64,000 bases of DNA from Flavobacterium sp. LC2016-01 (GTDB lineage Bacteria; Bacteroidota; Bacteroidia; Flavobacteriales; Flavobacteriaceae), in assembly GCF_009711135.1 (NCBI RefSeq), contig NZ_WMIC01000003.1, positions 372,001-436,000 of the forward strand. The letters run 5' to 3'. The first letter of the stretch is position 1; each line of letters starts with the position of its first letter. The position numbers were made by a program, and so were the translations under genes. Below are positions 20,263 to 29,746 of the stretch, in pieces. The notes below the pieces were generated by a model. The model was given only the letters and a program-made list of their open reading frames with translations, was not told the origin of the DNA and did not search any database.

Positions 20263-20364
20263 TTGTCATTTCGACGGAGGAGAAATCACACTCGGGATTC
20301 GACAAAGATTGGCGACATTCTGTGCGGAGTTTCGAGTGTGATTCCTCGTTCCTCGGAATGACAA
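20263..20364. repeat. MITE-like palindromic element, copy 1
   Basis: About 102 bp starting TTGTCATTTCGA and ending CCTCGGAATGACAA, with long inverted arms (ATCACACTCG / CGAGTGTGAT). Its centre GGCGACATTCTGTGCGGAG is the reverse complement of the centre of the element at 23054, so the two are the same element in opposite orientation. No coding capacity. Confidence 0.85.
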
Positions 20365-20388
20365 ACAGCACGGATTATCTCCTTTAGA

Positions 20389-22965
20389 TTATTCCTTCCT
20401 AAAACTCTCAGGCGGTCCTAAATACGACTCCAAAACTTTTCCTTCTTCCGTCTCAATTACAATTTTCTGAAGCACTAATGCTGGATCAACAGCATAAATT
20501 TTCAAAACGTGATTTCCTGCATTTTCTATTTGATGTGTTGAGGTTATAATTTTAATATTGTTAGCAACCGATTGAGCCCAACTTTTCTCTGAATCATCCT
20601 GATTAAAATTAATTATCTGAGGCTTTTCATCATCAAAACCAATTCCGTATTTTAAACCATCTCCCGTTTTAAAATTAATTGTCGGCGAAAAATAGGCGCT
20701 TACTTTTACATTTCCTTCGCTGAAAAAATGAACATCATATTCTAATCTTGGCGACTTGTCCGAAATTTCAATCGGCTGAATATTCGAAGGTTTTATTGTT
20801 ATTCCAGAATCTGTTTTACCAAGATTTGGGATTATAGTCCATTTTACAGCATCCGAATTTATTGCTTTAGAATAGTTTTTACTTTCTATCGAAATATAAC
20901 CGTTATCCTCAACAAAACCTCGAACATGATCTAAATTTCTATTTTTATTAATTGATGTCTCAGCCTTTGCAGAAATTTTCGCTTCAGCTTTATTTGAAAC
21001 CTCAATTGTTTTCGTTTTCGGAATTACATTTTTATCTGGCTGTTGCCAATTTGTATAACCAATATGCGTCTGTGACATCATATGATTCCATTTCCCATTC
21101 GCTACTTTGGTATGATAATAATTGGTCAACAGACTATCTTTTTCAAATAATGATTTTACTTTTTCAGCATAATCATTTGCCGAAGCTCTTCCCTGCTCTG
21201 CATATAAATGATTTTTAGCCGTCGCGACATACAATTCATTTAAATTTGCGCTTGCCAAAACCGGAAATAAAACCAGCTGATAATAAGCATCTTTATATTC
21301 TGGCTTCAATTTTTTATTTATGGAATTGGCTTTTTCGACCAATTTTTGATAATCCGCTAAAACGCGATCTGCTTCGTTATAATTGGTAATGCTGTATGTT
21401 TTCTCATCTAATAATTCAGGTTTTCTGCGGGAATTGTATTTGGTGTACAATTTTAAAATCTCGGCAATTTCTGGTGCAAACTGATTTCCAAAATTCTCTT
21501 TCGCCCAATTCACATAATAATCTTGTAAATTTCCTGCATTAAACTTTTCAGGATTCCACGCCATATCGAGGAAAAAGGCAATCGGGAATTCCATTGGTTT
21601 TATGTCGCCAACATTTACAATCCAGATTTTATCAACTCCATGCTGATACGCCAAATCCATTTGTTCCCACGTACGCTCGATTTGATTGGTATTGATCCAT
21701 TTATAATTTCGAGGTCCGCCTACATAATCATAATGATAATAAATTCCGTAACCGCCTTTTCTGGGTTTTGCATTCAGTTCCGGCAATTTTCGAATATTTC
21801 CCCAATTGTCATCGCACAATAAAAGCGTAACATCATCGGGTACCGTCATTCCTTTGTCGTAATAATCCTGAACTTCTTTGTAAAGCGCCCACATTTGCGG
21901 TGTTTCTTCAATTGGTTTTTTAGTAATTTCCTGAATGATATTTCTCTGTGTTTTTACGATATTTTCCAAAAGACCAATTGCAGTTCCTTGCGTCATCGGT
22001 TCGTCACCGTCACCGCGCATTCCAATGGTAACAATGGTTTCTTTATTTCCCATTCTTTTAATTCCGTCTTTCCAGAAATTAATCAAGGTTTCTGAATTGC
22101 TATTAAAATCCCATTTCCCATTTTCTTTTCCCCATTCGGCGTGGGCTTTTGTTAAAGGCTCATGATGCGAAGTTCCCATCACAATTCCGTATTCATCGGC
22201 CAAAACAGCATTCTGCGGATCATCCACATAAAACATTCTTCCCCACATTGCCGGCCATAAATAATTGCCTTTCATTCTCAAAATCAATTCAAAAACGTTG
22301 TCATAAAATTTAGAATTGAATCCGCCGTATTTTTCAAAAGCCCAGCCCGTTAATGCCGGCGCTTCATCATTTATAAAAATACCGCGGTACTTTACTTTTG
22401 GTTCTCCCTGCGAATGAATTCCGTGTAAAACATGCAGTTCCGATTGCTTTTTAACCGGAACATCGGCCCAAAAATACCATGGAGAAATTCCAATTTGGCT
22501 TGACAAATCGTAAATTCCGTAAATCGTTCCTCGTTTATCCGAACCTGCAATTACCAAAGCTTTTTTAATTCCTTTAAAAGGATTTTCGACAATTTGCGTG
22601 GTAAATTTTTCCCATTTTCCTTGAAGCTGATTCGCATCAATTTTTCCGTCTTTGACTAATTGATTGATGATTTCACTTTTTCCAAATGTTCCAATAATAA
22701 CCACAAAATCTTCGGCTTCAGAAATCTTTTTAATTCGCTTTGGATGCAAATCTGACACTTTAAAAATATCATTTTCTAAATGTCCCGCAACTTTCAAAAC
22801 GCCCGAAAAATCAGTTGAACTGACTAAAATTGAAGCTGTCTTTCCTTTTGAAACCAAAGGGAAGTTTTTGGAAGAAGCTTTATTTACTACGTATTTATCT
22901 GGATTTATTGCATATGATTTTGTGCTTAATCCGAAGAGGAAAAGCAGAGAAATTATATTTAGCAT
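20389..22965 (-). CDS. GH115 alpha-glucuronidase
   Basis: About 858 residues from the ATG at 22965, which opens a clean signal peptide (MLNIISLLFLFGLSTKSYA). The frame reaches 22983. GH115 features are KYRGIFINDEAPALTGWAFE, MKGNYLWPAMWGRMFYVDD, GTSHHEPLTKAHAEW and GMRGDGDEPM, plus a C-terminal beta-sandwich. GH115 removes (4-O-methyl)glucuronic acid from internal xylose residues of polymeric xylan, complementing GH67. It is exported, presumably to the periplasm or surface. Two inverted copies of a palindromic element bracket it. Confidence 0.94.
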   Translation of the reverse strand: MLNIISLLFLFGLSTKSYAINPDKYVVNKASSKNFPLVSKGKTASILVSSTDFSGVLKVAGHLENDIFKVSDLHPKRIKKISEAEDFVVIIGTFGKSEIINQLVKDGKIDANQLQGKWEKFTTQIVENPFKGIKKALVIAGSDKRGTIYGIYDLSSQIGISPWYFWADVPVKKQSELHVLHGIHSQGEPKVKYRGIFINDEAPALTGWAFEKYGGFNSKFYDNVFELILRMKGNYLWPAMWGRMFYVDDPQNAVLADEYGIVMGTSHHEPLTKAHAEWGKENGKWDFNSNSETLINFWKDGIKRMGNKETIVTIGMRGDGDEPMTQGTAIGLLENIVKTQRNIIQEITKKPIEETPQMWALYKEVQDYYDKGMTVPDDVTLLLCDDNWGNIRKLPELNAKPRKGGYGIYYHYDYVGGPRNYKWINTNQIERTWEQMDLAYQHGVDKIWIVNVGDIKPMEFPIAFFLDMAWNPEKFNAGNLQDYYVNWAKENFGNQFAPEIAEILKLYTKYNSRRKPELLDEKTYSITNYNEADRVLADYQKLVEKANSINKKLKPEYKDAYYQLVLFPVLASANLNELYVATAKNHLYAEQGRASANDYAEKVKSLFEKDSLLTNYYHTKVANGKWNHMMSQTHIGYTNWQQPDKNVIPKTKTIEVSNKAEAKISAKAETSINKNRNLDHVRGFVEDNGYISIESKNYSKAINSDAVKWTIIPNLGKTDSGITIKPSNIQPIEISDKSPRLEYDVHFFSEGNVKVSAYFSPTINFKTGDGLKYGIGFDDEKPQIINFNQDDSEKSWAQSVANNIKIITSTHQIENAGNHVLKIYAVDPALVLQKIVIETEEGKVLESYLGPPESFRKE

Positions 22966-23053
22966 CTTAATTTTTAAACACATAGAATCATAGATTTTCT
23001 TTGTTTGTAAAAAGGCGTTTCACTTGTATAAACACACATAGTTTTTAGTCTAG

Positions 23054-23158
23054 TTTGTCATTCCGAGGAACGAGGAATCTCCGCAAGTAACTCCGCACAG
23101 AATGTCGCCAAGCTTTGTAGAGCTTCTCGCGGAGATTCCTCGTTCCTCGGAATGACAA
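23054..23158. repeat. MITE-like palindromic element, copy 2
   Basis: About 105 bp with arms GTCATTCCGAGGAACGAGGA and its complement, and a centre matching the reverse complement of the copy at 20263. It lies between uxuA and GH115. Confidence 0.85.
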
Positions 23159-23182
23159 ACAAAACGTATTATTTCAATACTA

Positions 23183-24355
23183 TTACAAATTCAATTTATA
23201 AGCAATTCCCATTTCCAAACCTCGCAATTCTGCCAAACCTTTTAATCTCCCTGTCAATGAGTAACCTGGATACGTTTCTGTTTTTTCATCAACGGCATGC
23301 AAAAATCCATGATCTGGGCGCATTGGCAGACTTATCTTTGTTTTATCCATCAGCAACAGGATTTTCTCTAGAATAATTTCCATTTTCACATCGCCATTTA
23401 AGTGCTCTGATTCACGGAAAATAGTTTCGCTTTCGCGGATGGTGTTTCTCAGATGTAAAAAGTGAATTCTATCTCCATAATCATCAATTATTTTTTCCAG
23501 ATTATTTTTTGGATCGGCGCTTAAAGAACCTGTGCAATAACATAATCCATTAGCTTGAGAAGGAACCTCATCGAAAATCGCCTTTAAGTCGGCTTCTGTT
23601 GAAACAATTCTTGGCAAACCTAAAACTGAAAATGGCGGATCATCAGGATGAATCGCTAATTTAGCTCCAACTTCTTCTGCAATTGGCGCAACTTCAGATA
23701 AAAAGTAAATCAGATTTTCTCTCAGTTTTTGATTGTCGATATCGGCATAATTTTCTAAAAGTGCCAAAATTTGTTCGGCCGTAAAATTGATTTTGCTTCC
23801 CGGCAATCCTAATAAAACATTTTTAAATAATAATGCTTTTTCCTCTTCAGATAATTGATTTCCAAATTGCAGTGCATTTTCTTTTTCTATATCTGAATAA
23901 TCATTTTCTGAGTTTGGCCTTTTTAAAAGAAAAACATCAAAAAAAGTAAAAGCATCCTGATTGTACAATAAAGCTTTGCTTTCGTCAGTATTAACAAAAT
24001 TATGATGTGTTCTAACCCAATCCAGAATCGGCATGAAATTATAGGTGATAATTTTAATACTGCATGCTGCCAGATTTTTTAAACTGATTTTATAATTTTC
24101 AATGTACTGAAGATAATTTCCAGAAGCTCTTTTAATTTCTTCATGAACTGGAAGACTTTCCACAACCGACCATTCCAATCCAGCATTTTTAATTATTTGC
24201 TGTCTTTCTTTAATCTCACTGATCGTCCAGACTTCTCCGACCGGAATATGATGTAAAGCTGTAACAATTCCGGTTGCTCCAGCTTGTTTGATATCTAATA
24301 AAGTAACGTTGTCCTGAGGTCCAAACCAACGCATTGTTTGTTGCATTTTTGTCAT
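23183..24355 (-). CDS. uxuA: Mannonate dehydratase
   Basis: 390 residues, cytoplasmic. UxuA signatures are MRWFGPQDNVTLLDIKQAGA, GIVTALHHIPVGEVW, LAIHPDDPPFSVLGLPRIVS with metal-binding His, and MRPDHGFLHAVDE near the C-terminus. It dehydrates D-mannonate to 2-keto-3-deoxygluconate. With GH115 and GH67 releasing glucuronate, this is the expected downstream step. Uronate isomerase (UxaC) and KDG kinase/aldolase are not in the window. It follows the SDR gene by about 155 bp. Confidence 0.96.
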   Translation of the reverse strand: MTKMQQTMRWFGPQDNVTLLDIKQAGATGIVTALHHIPVGEVWTISEIKERQQIIKNAGLEWSVVESLPVHEEIKRASGNYLQYIENYKISLKNLAACSIKIITYNFMPILDWVRTHHNFVNTDESKALLYNQDAFTFFDVFLLKRPNSENDYSDIEKENALQFGNQLSEEEKALLFKNVLLGLPGSKINFTAEQILALLENYADIDNQKLRENLIYFLSEVAPIAEEVGAKLAIHPDDPPFSVLGLPRIVSTEADLKAIFDEVPSQANGLCYCTGSLSADPKNNLEKIIDDYGDRIHFLHLRNTIRESETIFRESEHLNGDVKMEIILEKILLLMDKTKISLPMRPDHGFLHAVDEKTETYPGYSLTGRLKGLAELRGLEMGIAYKLNL

Positions 24356-24370
24356 ACTATTTTTTTTTAT

Positions 24371-24440
24371 GCCACGAAGGCGCTAAGTCGCAAAGTTTTG
24401 TTTCCCGCAGATTTTGCATATTGAGCTGATTTTAATCTTT
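24371..24440. repeat. Degenerate Flavobacterium-type intergenic repeat
   Basis: GCCACGAAGGCGCTAAGTCG followed by CCCGCAGATTTTGCA looks like the dispersed intergenic repeats common in Flavobacterium. It is recognised from memory, as no second copy is in the window. Confidence 0.4.
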
Positions 24441-24509
24441 TTAATCCTCTAATCTGTGGCTTTAAAAAACCTTTGAACCTATGAGCCTACGCCCCTTAGT
24501 AACTTTAAA

Positions 24510-25247
24510 TTAAAACCCAATACTATTTCCGCCATCGACAGGCAAAATAGTTCCGGTTGTGTATTTTGATTCGCTTAAAGCGAAATAATAAACGGCATCA
24601 GCAATATCTGAAGGTTCTCCTAAAAAACCCATTGGCGTTCTTCCTAATACTTTATTTTTTCTTTCTGGATCGCTGTCCAATGCTTTTGCCGACATTTTCG
24701 TTTTGATAAATCCAGGAGCAACACAATTAACACGAATTCCAAAAGGAGCCAATTCTACCGCCATGGCACGAGTCATCGATTCGATTGCACCTTTGCTGGC
24801 TGAGTACGCAATTACTTTCGGGATTCCGTATTGTGATGCCATCGAACTGATGTTTACAATACTTCCTGCTCCATTTTCTTTCATGTTTTTTACAACCGCT
24901 TTACTGACTGCAAAAACACTTAAAAGATTGGTGTGAATTATCGATAAAAAATCTTCATCGGTAACATCTAAAAATTCTTTTTTCAGATTGATTCCGGCAT
25001 TATTTACCAAAATATCAATTGGACTATTTTTAGCAATGCTTTCAATCATAGCCGGAATTCCAGCCAAATCATTCAAATCAAAAATAACTGGAACAGCATT
25101 TTCTCCAATTTCCTTGCAGGCTTCTTCTGTTTTTTCTTTTGATCTTCCTATTATGTAAGTTGTGATACCATTATCACAAAGTTTTTTTGCTGTTGCAAAT
25201 CCTAAACCCGAATTTCCTCCGGTAACAATTGCCGATTTCTTGCTCAT
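24510..25247 (-). CDS. SDR-family oxidoreductase, likely fructuronate reductase substitute
   Basis: 245 residues from the ATG at 25247 (MSKKSAIVTGGNSGLG); the longer frame to 25292 adds an unlikely leader. It has the classical SDR layout: TGGNSGLG cofactor loop, LVNNAGIN, Ser in VNISSMAS, catalytic YSASK, and a C-terminal GTILPVDGGNSIGF. Classical UxuB belongs to the long-chain mannitol dehydrogenase family and is absent here. The position directly before uxuA suggests that this enzyme reduces D-fructuronate to D-mannonate. A gluconate or KDG dehydrogenase is the alternative. Confidence 0.8.
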   Translation of the reverse strand: MSKKSAIVTGGNSGLGFATAKKLCDNGITTYIIGRSKEKTEEACKEIGENAVPVIFDLNDLAGIPAMIESIAKNSPIDILVNNAGINLKKEFLDVTDEDFLSIIHTNLLSVFAVSKAVVKNMKENGAGSIVNISSMASQYGIPKVIAYSASKGAIESMTRAMAVELAPFGIRVNCVAPGFIKTKMSAKALDSDPERKNKVLGRTPMGFLGEPSDIADAVYYFALSESKYTTGTILPVDGGNSIGF

Positions 25248-25283
25248 AATTTTTAAAATATATTTATTCGTACGCTGATGAAA

Positions 25284-25387
25284 CGAATTCACTATCGCGA
25301 AAACGCTGATTTATACGGATTTTTTTTATTCTCATTTTTAGAAGTGGGAAATCCGTTTTTTTCCGTGTCTTCGCGATAGCGAATTCG
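25284..25387. repeat. Large intergenic palindrome
   Basis: Arms at 25284-25301 and 25370-25387 (CGAATTCACTATCGCGAA and its complement with one G/T mismatch) are followed inward by matching ACGGATTT/AAATCCGT segments. The whole gap between the SDR and GH67 genes can fold into a long hairpin. There is no T-run, so it is a repeat element rather than a terminator. Confidence 0.7.
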
Positions 25388-25416
25388 TCACATCTGCGTT
25401 ATAATTACTCCATTTA

Positions 25417-27570
25417 TTATCCATTTCCCGGTGCAAATGGGAATTTTAATGATTTAAAATAATCTAATGTCTGCGTTGGTTTTTCCACTCCCAACGGAAG
25501 TTCTTTACCAGAATATTGCTGAAAATAAAGCAAACAGGCATCGCGCCACCATTTTGCTTCTTTGTACTGAATTTCCAATAACATTTGAACTTCATGAAAA
25601 CGCTCACTGTCTATATATTTTCCAGTTTTGTTCCAAACATCCTGCATTGCTGCCACTTGATTTACGCCTTCCTGATATTTCAATGCCAGGCCATTCCAAA
25701 GCGTTTGTCCGTTTTTCAATTTATAATCCCATGAAACATGATGAAACCATAATAAATCTTTCTCTGGACAGGTTTCTAAATTATCAAAAAGTTTTTCAAC
25801 TTCTGGTGCATATTGCGCTGTGGCATTTGTACCTGTTTTTGATCGGTCAAAACCAATTCCATTTTTATCTGCTTTATGATAATACACCGGATTCCATTCT
25901 GGTCGGGACAAATTCGAAACCCACGGCCCTGGTCCGTAATGATGACCTGTATCCATAATATGATGCAAACCAAGCGGTGTCATATAATTCACAACCGCTT
26001 CACGCGATTCCATCATCATTTTTTTAACTGGTTTGATGAAATTTTCATCATTTGAAAAAGTGCTTCTTAGCCATTCATCAGCGATAACTTCTGCATCTAA
26101 ATAAGGATTCCACGCCAATCTTCCGAAGCCGTACCAATTTGCCTGCGCAAAAGGATGTCCGGTCCAGTTTAAATCATTTCCAATATTGGCAACGCCGGCA
26201 ATTCCAGTAATTTTATTATTGTATAAAGAACCGTCAACAACTTTGGCAACGGTTGAACCTTTTCCTTTTTGGTACGTATCTGATGCTAAAACTTCTTGAA
26301 ATAATTTAGGCAGAAAAACCAAATGTGTACTGAAACCCAAATATTCCTGAGTGATTTGAAATTCCATCATTAAAGGCGTTTTTGGCATTGCTCCAAATAA
26401 CGGATGAAAGGGTTCTCTCGGCTGAAAATCGATTGCTCCGTTTTTAACCTGAACGATTACATTTTCTTTGAATTTTCCGTCGTACGGCTGAAATTCGGCG
26501 TAAGCTTGTTTGGCACGATCGTTCGCGTCATGTTCAGAATATACAAACGCTCGCCACATAATTACTCCTCCAAACGGCGCAACGGCATCAGCAAGCATAT
26601 TGGCTCCATCAACATGATCTCTTCCGTAATTTTGCGGACCAGGCTGGCCTTCAGAATTTGCTTTTACCAAAAAACCGCCAAAATCTGGAATTCGTTTATA
26701 AATTTCGGTTGCCTTATTTTTCCACCAATTCATCACTTCAGGATCTTTTGGATCGGCAGTTTTTAGATTTCCAATTTCAATTGGCGCCGAAAATCTTGCG
26801 GTTAAATACACTTTTATTCCGTAAGGTCTAAAAACATTGGCTAAAGCTTCAACTTTTTCTAAATATTGGGGTGTCAAAATCAAGGCATTGGCATTTACAT
26901 TGGTCAAAACCGTTCCGTTAATTCCAATTGAAGCATTTGCTCTGGCGTAATCAATATAACGCTGATCTATAAAATCAGGCAATTTTTGCCAGTTCCAAAG
27001 TGAAAATCCAGCATAACCGCGTTCGACAGTGCGATCGAGATTGTCCCAATGATTTAAAATTCGGATATTTGTTTTTGGTGAATCAGCAATATTTAAATCT
27101 TTAAGCGATTTATTTGTCTGCATTAATCTCAAGAAACTGAAAACGCCATACAAAACGGCAACATCATTTTTTCCAGTAATAATAAGCTGTTTTTTATTTT
27201 TTAGAGCAATCGATTTAATGATAAAACCTTCATTATTTATTTTTTCAAAATCAGATTGAAGTGCTTTTTGCAAATCAGAATTCAGAGAAAATTGACTTCC
27301 AATAATCAAATTATTTTCTCCTTCAATTTCCTTTTTGATTTCTGGCTTTTGATCTAAGATGCTCAAAATGCCAGTTTCTAGTTCTTTTGTCGCAATTTTT
27401 AAGGTCTCTGAATTTCCAAATGAAATAATACTCTTAAGACTGCTTTTATATTCTGAAACAATTTCAGGATTTGTTATTTTATTATACTGAAGCCATAATT
27501 TATAATCCTTTTGAGCCGAAGCTGAAAAAGAAATTAGAACAAACAGGAATACAAATCTTGATAAAGTCAT
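25417..27570 (-). CDS. GH67 alpha-glucuronidase
   Basis: 717 residues with an N-terminal signal peptide (MTLSRFVFLFVLISFSASA), so periplasmic. GH67 features are LNHWDNLDRTVERGYAGFSL, YARANASIGINGTVLTNVNA, GGFLVKANSEGQPGPQNYGR and PLMMEFQITQEYLGFSTHL. It removes 4-O-methylglucuronate from the non-reducing terminal xylose of short oligosaccharides, downstream of GH10 and GH115. It heads the minus-strand run GH67-SDR-uxuA-GH115-GH10 and has an operator-bearing upstream region. Confidence 0.96.
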   Translation of the reverse strand: MTLSRFVFLFVLISFSASAQKDYKLWLQYNKITNPEIVSEYKSSLKSIISFGNSETLKIATKELETGILSILDQKPEIKKEIEGENNLIIGSQFSLNSDLQKALQSDFEKINNEGFIIKSIALKNKKQLIITGKNDVAVLYGVFSFLRLMQTNKSLKDLNIADSPKTNIRILNHWDNLDRTVERGYAGFSLWNWQKLPDFIDQRYIDYARANASIGINGTVLTNVNANALILTPQYLEKVEALANVFRPYGIKVYLTARFSAPIEIGNLKTADPKDPEVMNWWKNKATEIYKRIPDFGGFLVKANSEGQPGPQNYGRDHVDGANMLADAVAPFGGVIMWRAFVYSEHDANDRAKQAYAEFQPYDGKFKENVIVQVKNGAIDFQPREPFHPLFGAMPKTPLMMEFQITQEYLGFSTHLVFLPKLFQEVLASDTYQKGKGSTVAKVVDGSLYNNKITGIAGVANIGNDLNWTGHPFAQANWYGFGRLAWNPYLDAEVIADEWLRSTFSNDENFIKPVKKMMMESREAVVNYMTPLGLHHIMDTGHHYGPGPWVSNLSRPEWNPVYYHKADKNGIGFDRSKTGTNATAQYAPEVEKLFDNLETCPEKDLLWFHHVSWDYKLKNGQTLWNGLALKYQEGVNQVAAMQDVWNKTGKYIDSERFHEVQMLLEIQYKEAKWWRDACLLYFQQYSGKELPLGVEKPTQTLDYFKSLKFPFAPGNG

Positions 27571-27681
27571 TTTATTATTCTTTAAAATTTACATTTTGAA
27601 AGAATCAATGTTTTATGTAACAATAAAGATATTTGATAAAAATTTAATCTAAAAAATACATTATTACAAATAAAACAACAA

Positions 27682-27697
27682 TTGCAATCGGTTGCGT
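27682..27697. promoter_or_regulatory. Operator copy upstream of GH67
   Basis: TTGCAATCGGTTGCGT shares the CAATCGGTTG core with the symporter site and lies about 110 bp before the GH67 start. The surrounding gap (27571-28078) is AT-rich. I see no ORF in it beyond this site and the plus-strand promoter at 27973. Confidence 0.55.
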
Positions 27698-27972
27698 AAA
27701 AATATAAGATTGTTAGAGAAGAAAAAAATTTTAACTCCACTTTTTTCAAAAAAATAATTTTAAAGACAAATAAAAGTATCCTAATTTAAAAAACTGTCCT
27801 GCACTTTCTTTGCTTTAAAAATTCTCTACTCAGGCTCTAAAAATACTGAAAGCCGAACACTAAGATGCAAGATTCCCACCAAGAAATCATTACAACTTAA
27901 GACACTGAAATAGAATCCATTAAAGCCAAAATTTCTTAAAACATAAAGCGTAAAATATTAAGATATTTTTTA

Positions 27973-27980
27973 TAAATTTG
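27973..27980 (+). promoter_or_regulatory. -7 box for the L,D-transpeptidase gene
   Basis: TAAATTTG matches TAnnTTTG, about 100 bp before the start codon. No clear -33 TTG is seen at the proper distance. Confidence 0.45.
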
Positions 27981-28078
27981 AGTAGCATTACTGATTTCCC
28001 CCAAATCATTTTTTTTACACAGATTACCTTTTGTTTTCACTGTTTCATTAAAGGACTACTAACGTAAATCAAAAAAAA

Positions 28079-29692
28079 ATGAAAAATTTTACCTTTGCTG
28101 TAATTCTTTTATTTGGGTATTTTTCAAATTCTTCATTTGCTTACTCGAGCAATCATCTGAACTTTTCTGCAGATAAAAAGAATCATTTCATTATTACTGC
28201 TCCCACAATTACCGGTGCTTCAATTACCACTTTTTTCAAAAAATATTCTGATTTAAAAGCGTATCAAGGCGATGTTGCCAAATTATATCAGGACAGATCA
28301 TATAAAGCGATTTGGTATGAAAACGATGATATCAATGAGTTTGGATATCTTTTGTATCATAAATTAAATTCGACTTATGAAGAGGGTGTTCAAATAGAAA
28401 TTCCGTACAAAGGCAAACTCGACGAAGTTTTTAATGAGGAATCAAAATCGAAATCAAAAATTTCAGATTCTGATACGGAGCTTTTACTGAGTTCTATGTA
28501 TATTTTATATGCCAAACACGTTTATCAAGGAATTAATGCCGATGAACAAAATAAAATTCAATGGTATCTGCCAAAGAAAAAATTGTCTTATGATACGTTA
28601 TTAGATTCAATTGCAAGCAATCCAGATTTATTGAAGGAAAACAAGCATGTTCTTTTTAGCCAATATTATAAACTTCAAGAAGTCTTAAAAAAATACCGCG
28701 AAATTGAAAAGAACAATCAGTGGAATGTGATTCACATGGACAGTCCTTTTCAAGATTTACGCCCAGACGCCACTTCGCAGACCATTGCCGATGTGAGACA
28801 ACGTTTATTTGTAATTGGCGACTTGGCAAAAGATTCTAAAAGTAATTTTTATGATCAGGAATTGATGGATGGCGTAATGAAATATAAAATTCGTCACGCT
28901 TTGACACCAAATTATATTATTACCAAAGAACATATCGACCAAATGAATGAGCCAGTCAGCGACCGAATCAAAACGATCATGCTGAATATGGAGCGCTGCA
29001 GATGGATTCCGCCATCCTTGGAAGATCAGGACGAATATGTAATGGTCAATATTCCTTCATTTATGCTGTATTTTGTACGAAATAAGAATTTTGATATTGT
29101 TTCCAAGGTCTTTATTGGAACTCCCTTAACCAAAACCGTGATTTTCAGCGGGCAGATTGATCGAATTGTTTTCAGCCCATATTGGTCCGTTCCTACCAGT
29201 ATTATTCAAAACGAATTAAAATTAAAAATGGCCGAAGATAAAAATTATCTAGCCGATCACAATATGGAATGGAACGGCGGTAAAGTAAGACAAAAACCAG
29301 GACCAGATAACGCATTAGGACTTGTAAAATTCATGTTTCCAAATCCTAATGATATTTACATGCACGACACTCCATCTAAATCTTTGTTTGGGTTTGAAAA
29401 ACGTATTTTCAGCCACGGCTGTATTAATGTTGAAAAGGCGAAAGAACTTGCCATTTCGATGATGAAAGATTATCCCGACTGGACAATTGATAAAATAAAT
29501 GCAGCAATGAGCGGTGAAAAAGAAACACCCTTTTTCTTGAAGAAAAAAATCCCAATTTATATAGGGTATTTTACCGCTTGGGTAACAAGAGACGGAAATA
29601 TGAATTTTTACCCTGATGTATATCAGAGAGATACTCGTTTAAATGGAATGTTATTCCCAAATGATACTGCCTATAAATCTGATCAGGAATAG
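28079..29692 (+). CDS. L,D-transpeptidase (YcbB-like)
   Basis: 537 residues with a signal peptide (MKNFTFAVILLFGYFSNSSFA). An N-terminal scaffold domain (about 55-290, YKAIWYENDDINEFGYLLYH) resembles the YcbB family. The YkuD catalytic domain runs about 320-490, with His446 and Cys448 in FSHGCINVEKAKELA. It makes 3-3 cross-links in peptidoglycan or attaches proteins to it, in the periplasm. One feature is unlike E. coli YcbB: no obvious LysM or PG_binding_1 motif. It stands alone, with a strong terminator downstream. Confidence 0.92.
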   Translation: MKNFTFAVILLFGYFSNSSFAYSSNHLNFSADKKNHFIITAPTITGASITTFFKKYSDLKAYQGDVAKLYQDRSYKAIWYENDDINEFGYLLYHKLNSTYEEGVQIEIPYKGKLDEVFNEESKSKSKISDSDTELLLSSMYILYAKHVYQGINADEQNKIQWYLPKKKLSYDTLLDSIASNPDLLKENKHVLFSQYYKLQEVLKKYREIEKNNQWNVIHMDSPFQDLRPDATSQTIADVRQRLFVIGDLAKDSKSNFYDQELMDGVMKYKIRHALTPNYIITKEHIDQMNEPVSDRIKTIMLNMERCRWIPPSLEDQDEYVMVNIPSFMLYFVRNKNFDIVSKVFIGTPLTKTVIFSGQIDRIVFSPYWSVPTSIIQNELKLKMAEDKNYLADHNMEWNGGKVRQKPGPDNALGLVKFMFPNPNDIYMHDTPSKSLFGFEKRIFSHGCINVEKAKELAISMMKDYPDWTIDKINAAMSGEKETPFFLKKKIPIYIGYFTAWVTRDGNMNFYPDVYQRDTRLNGMLFPNDTAYKSDQE

Positions 29693-29713
29693 ATCTAATA
29701 CACCTCATCAATG

Positions 29714-29746
29714 AACCTCCCAAAGAAGATTTTTTTGGGAGGTTTT
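29714..29746. terminator. Bidirectional terminator (signalling module copy 1)
   Basis: AACCTCCC and GGGAGGTT form an 8-bp stem followed by TTTTTT. It is shared by the transpeptidase gene and the convergent module gene. A near copy lies at 41953, at the end of the paralogue. Confidence 0.9.
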
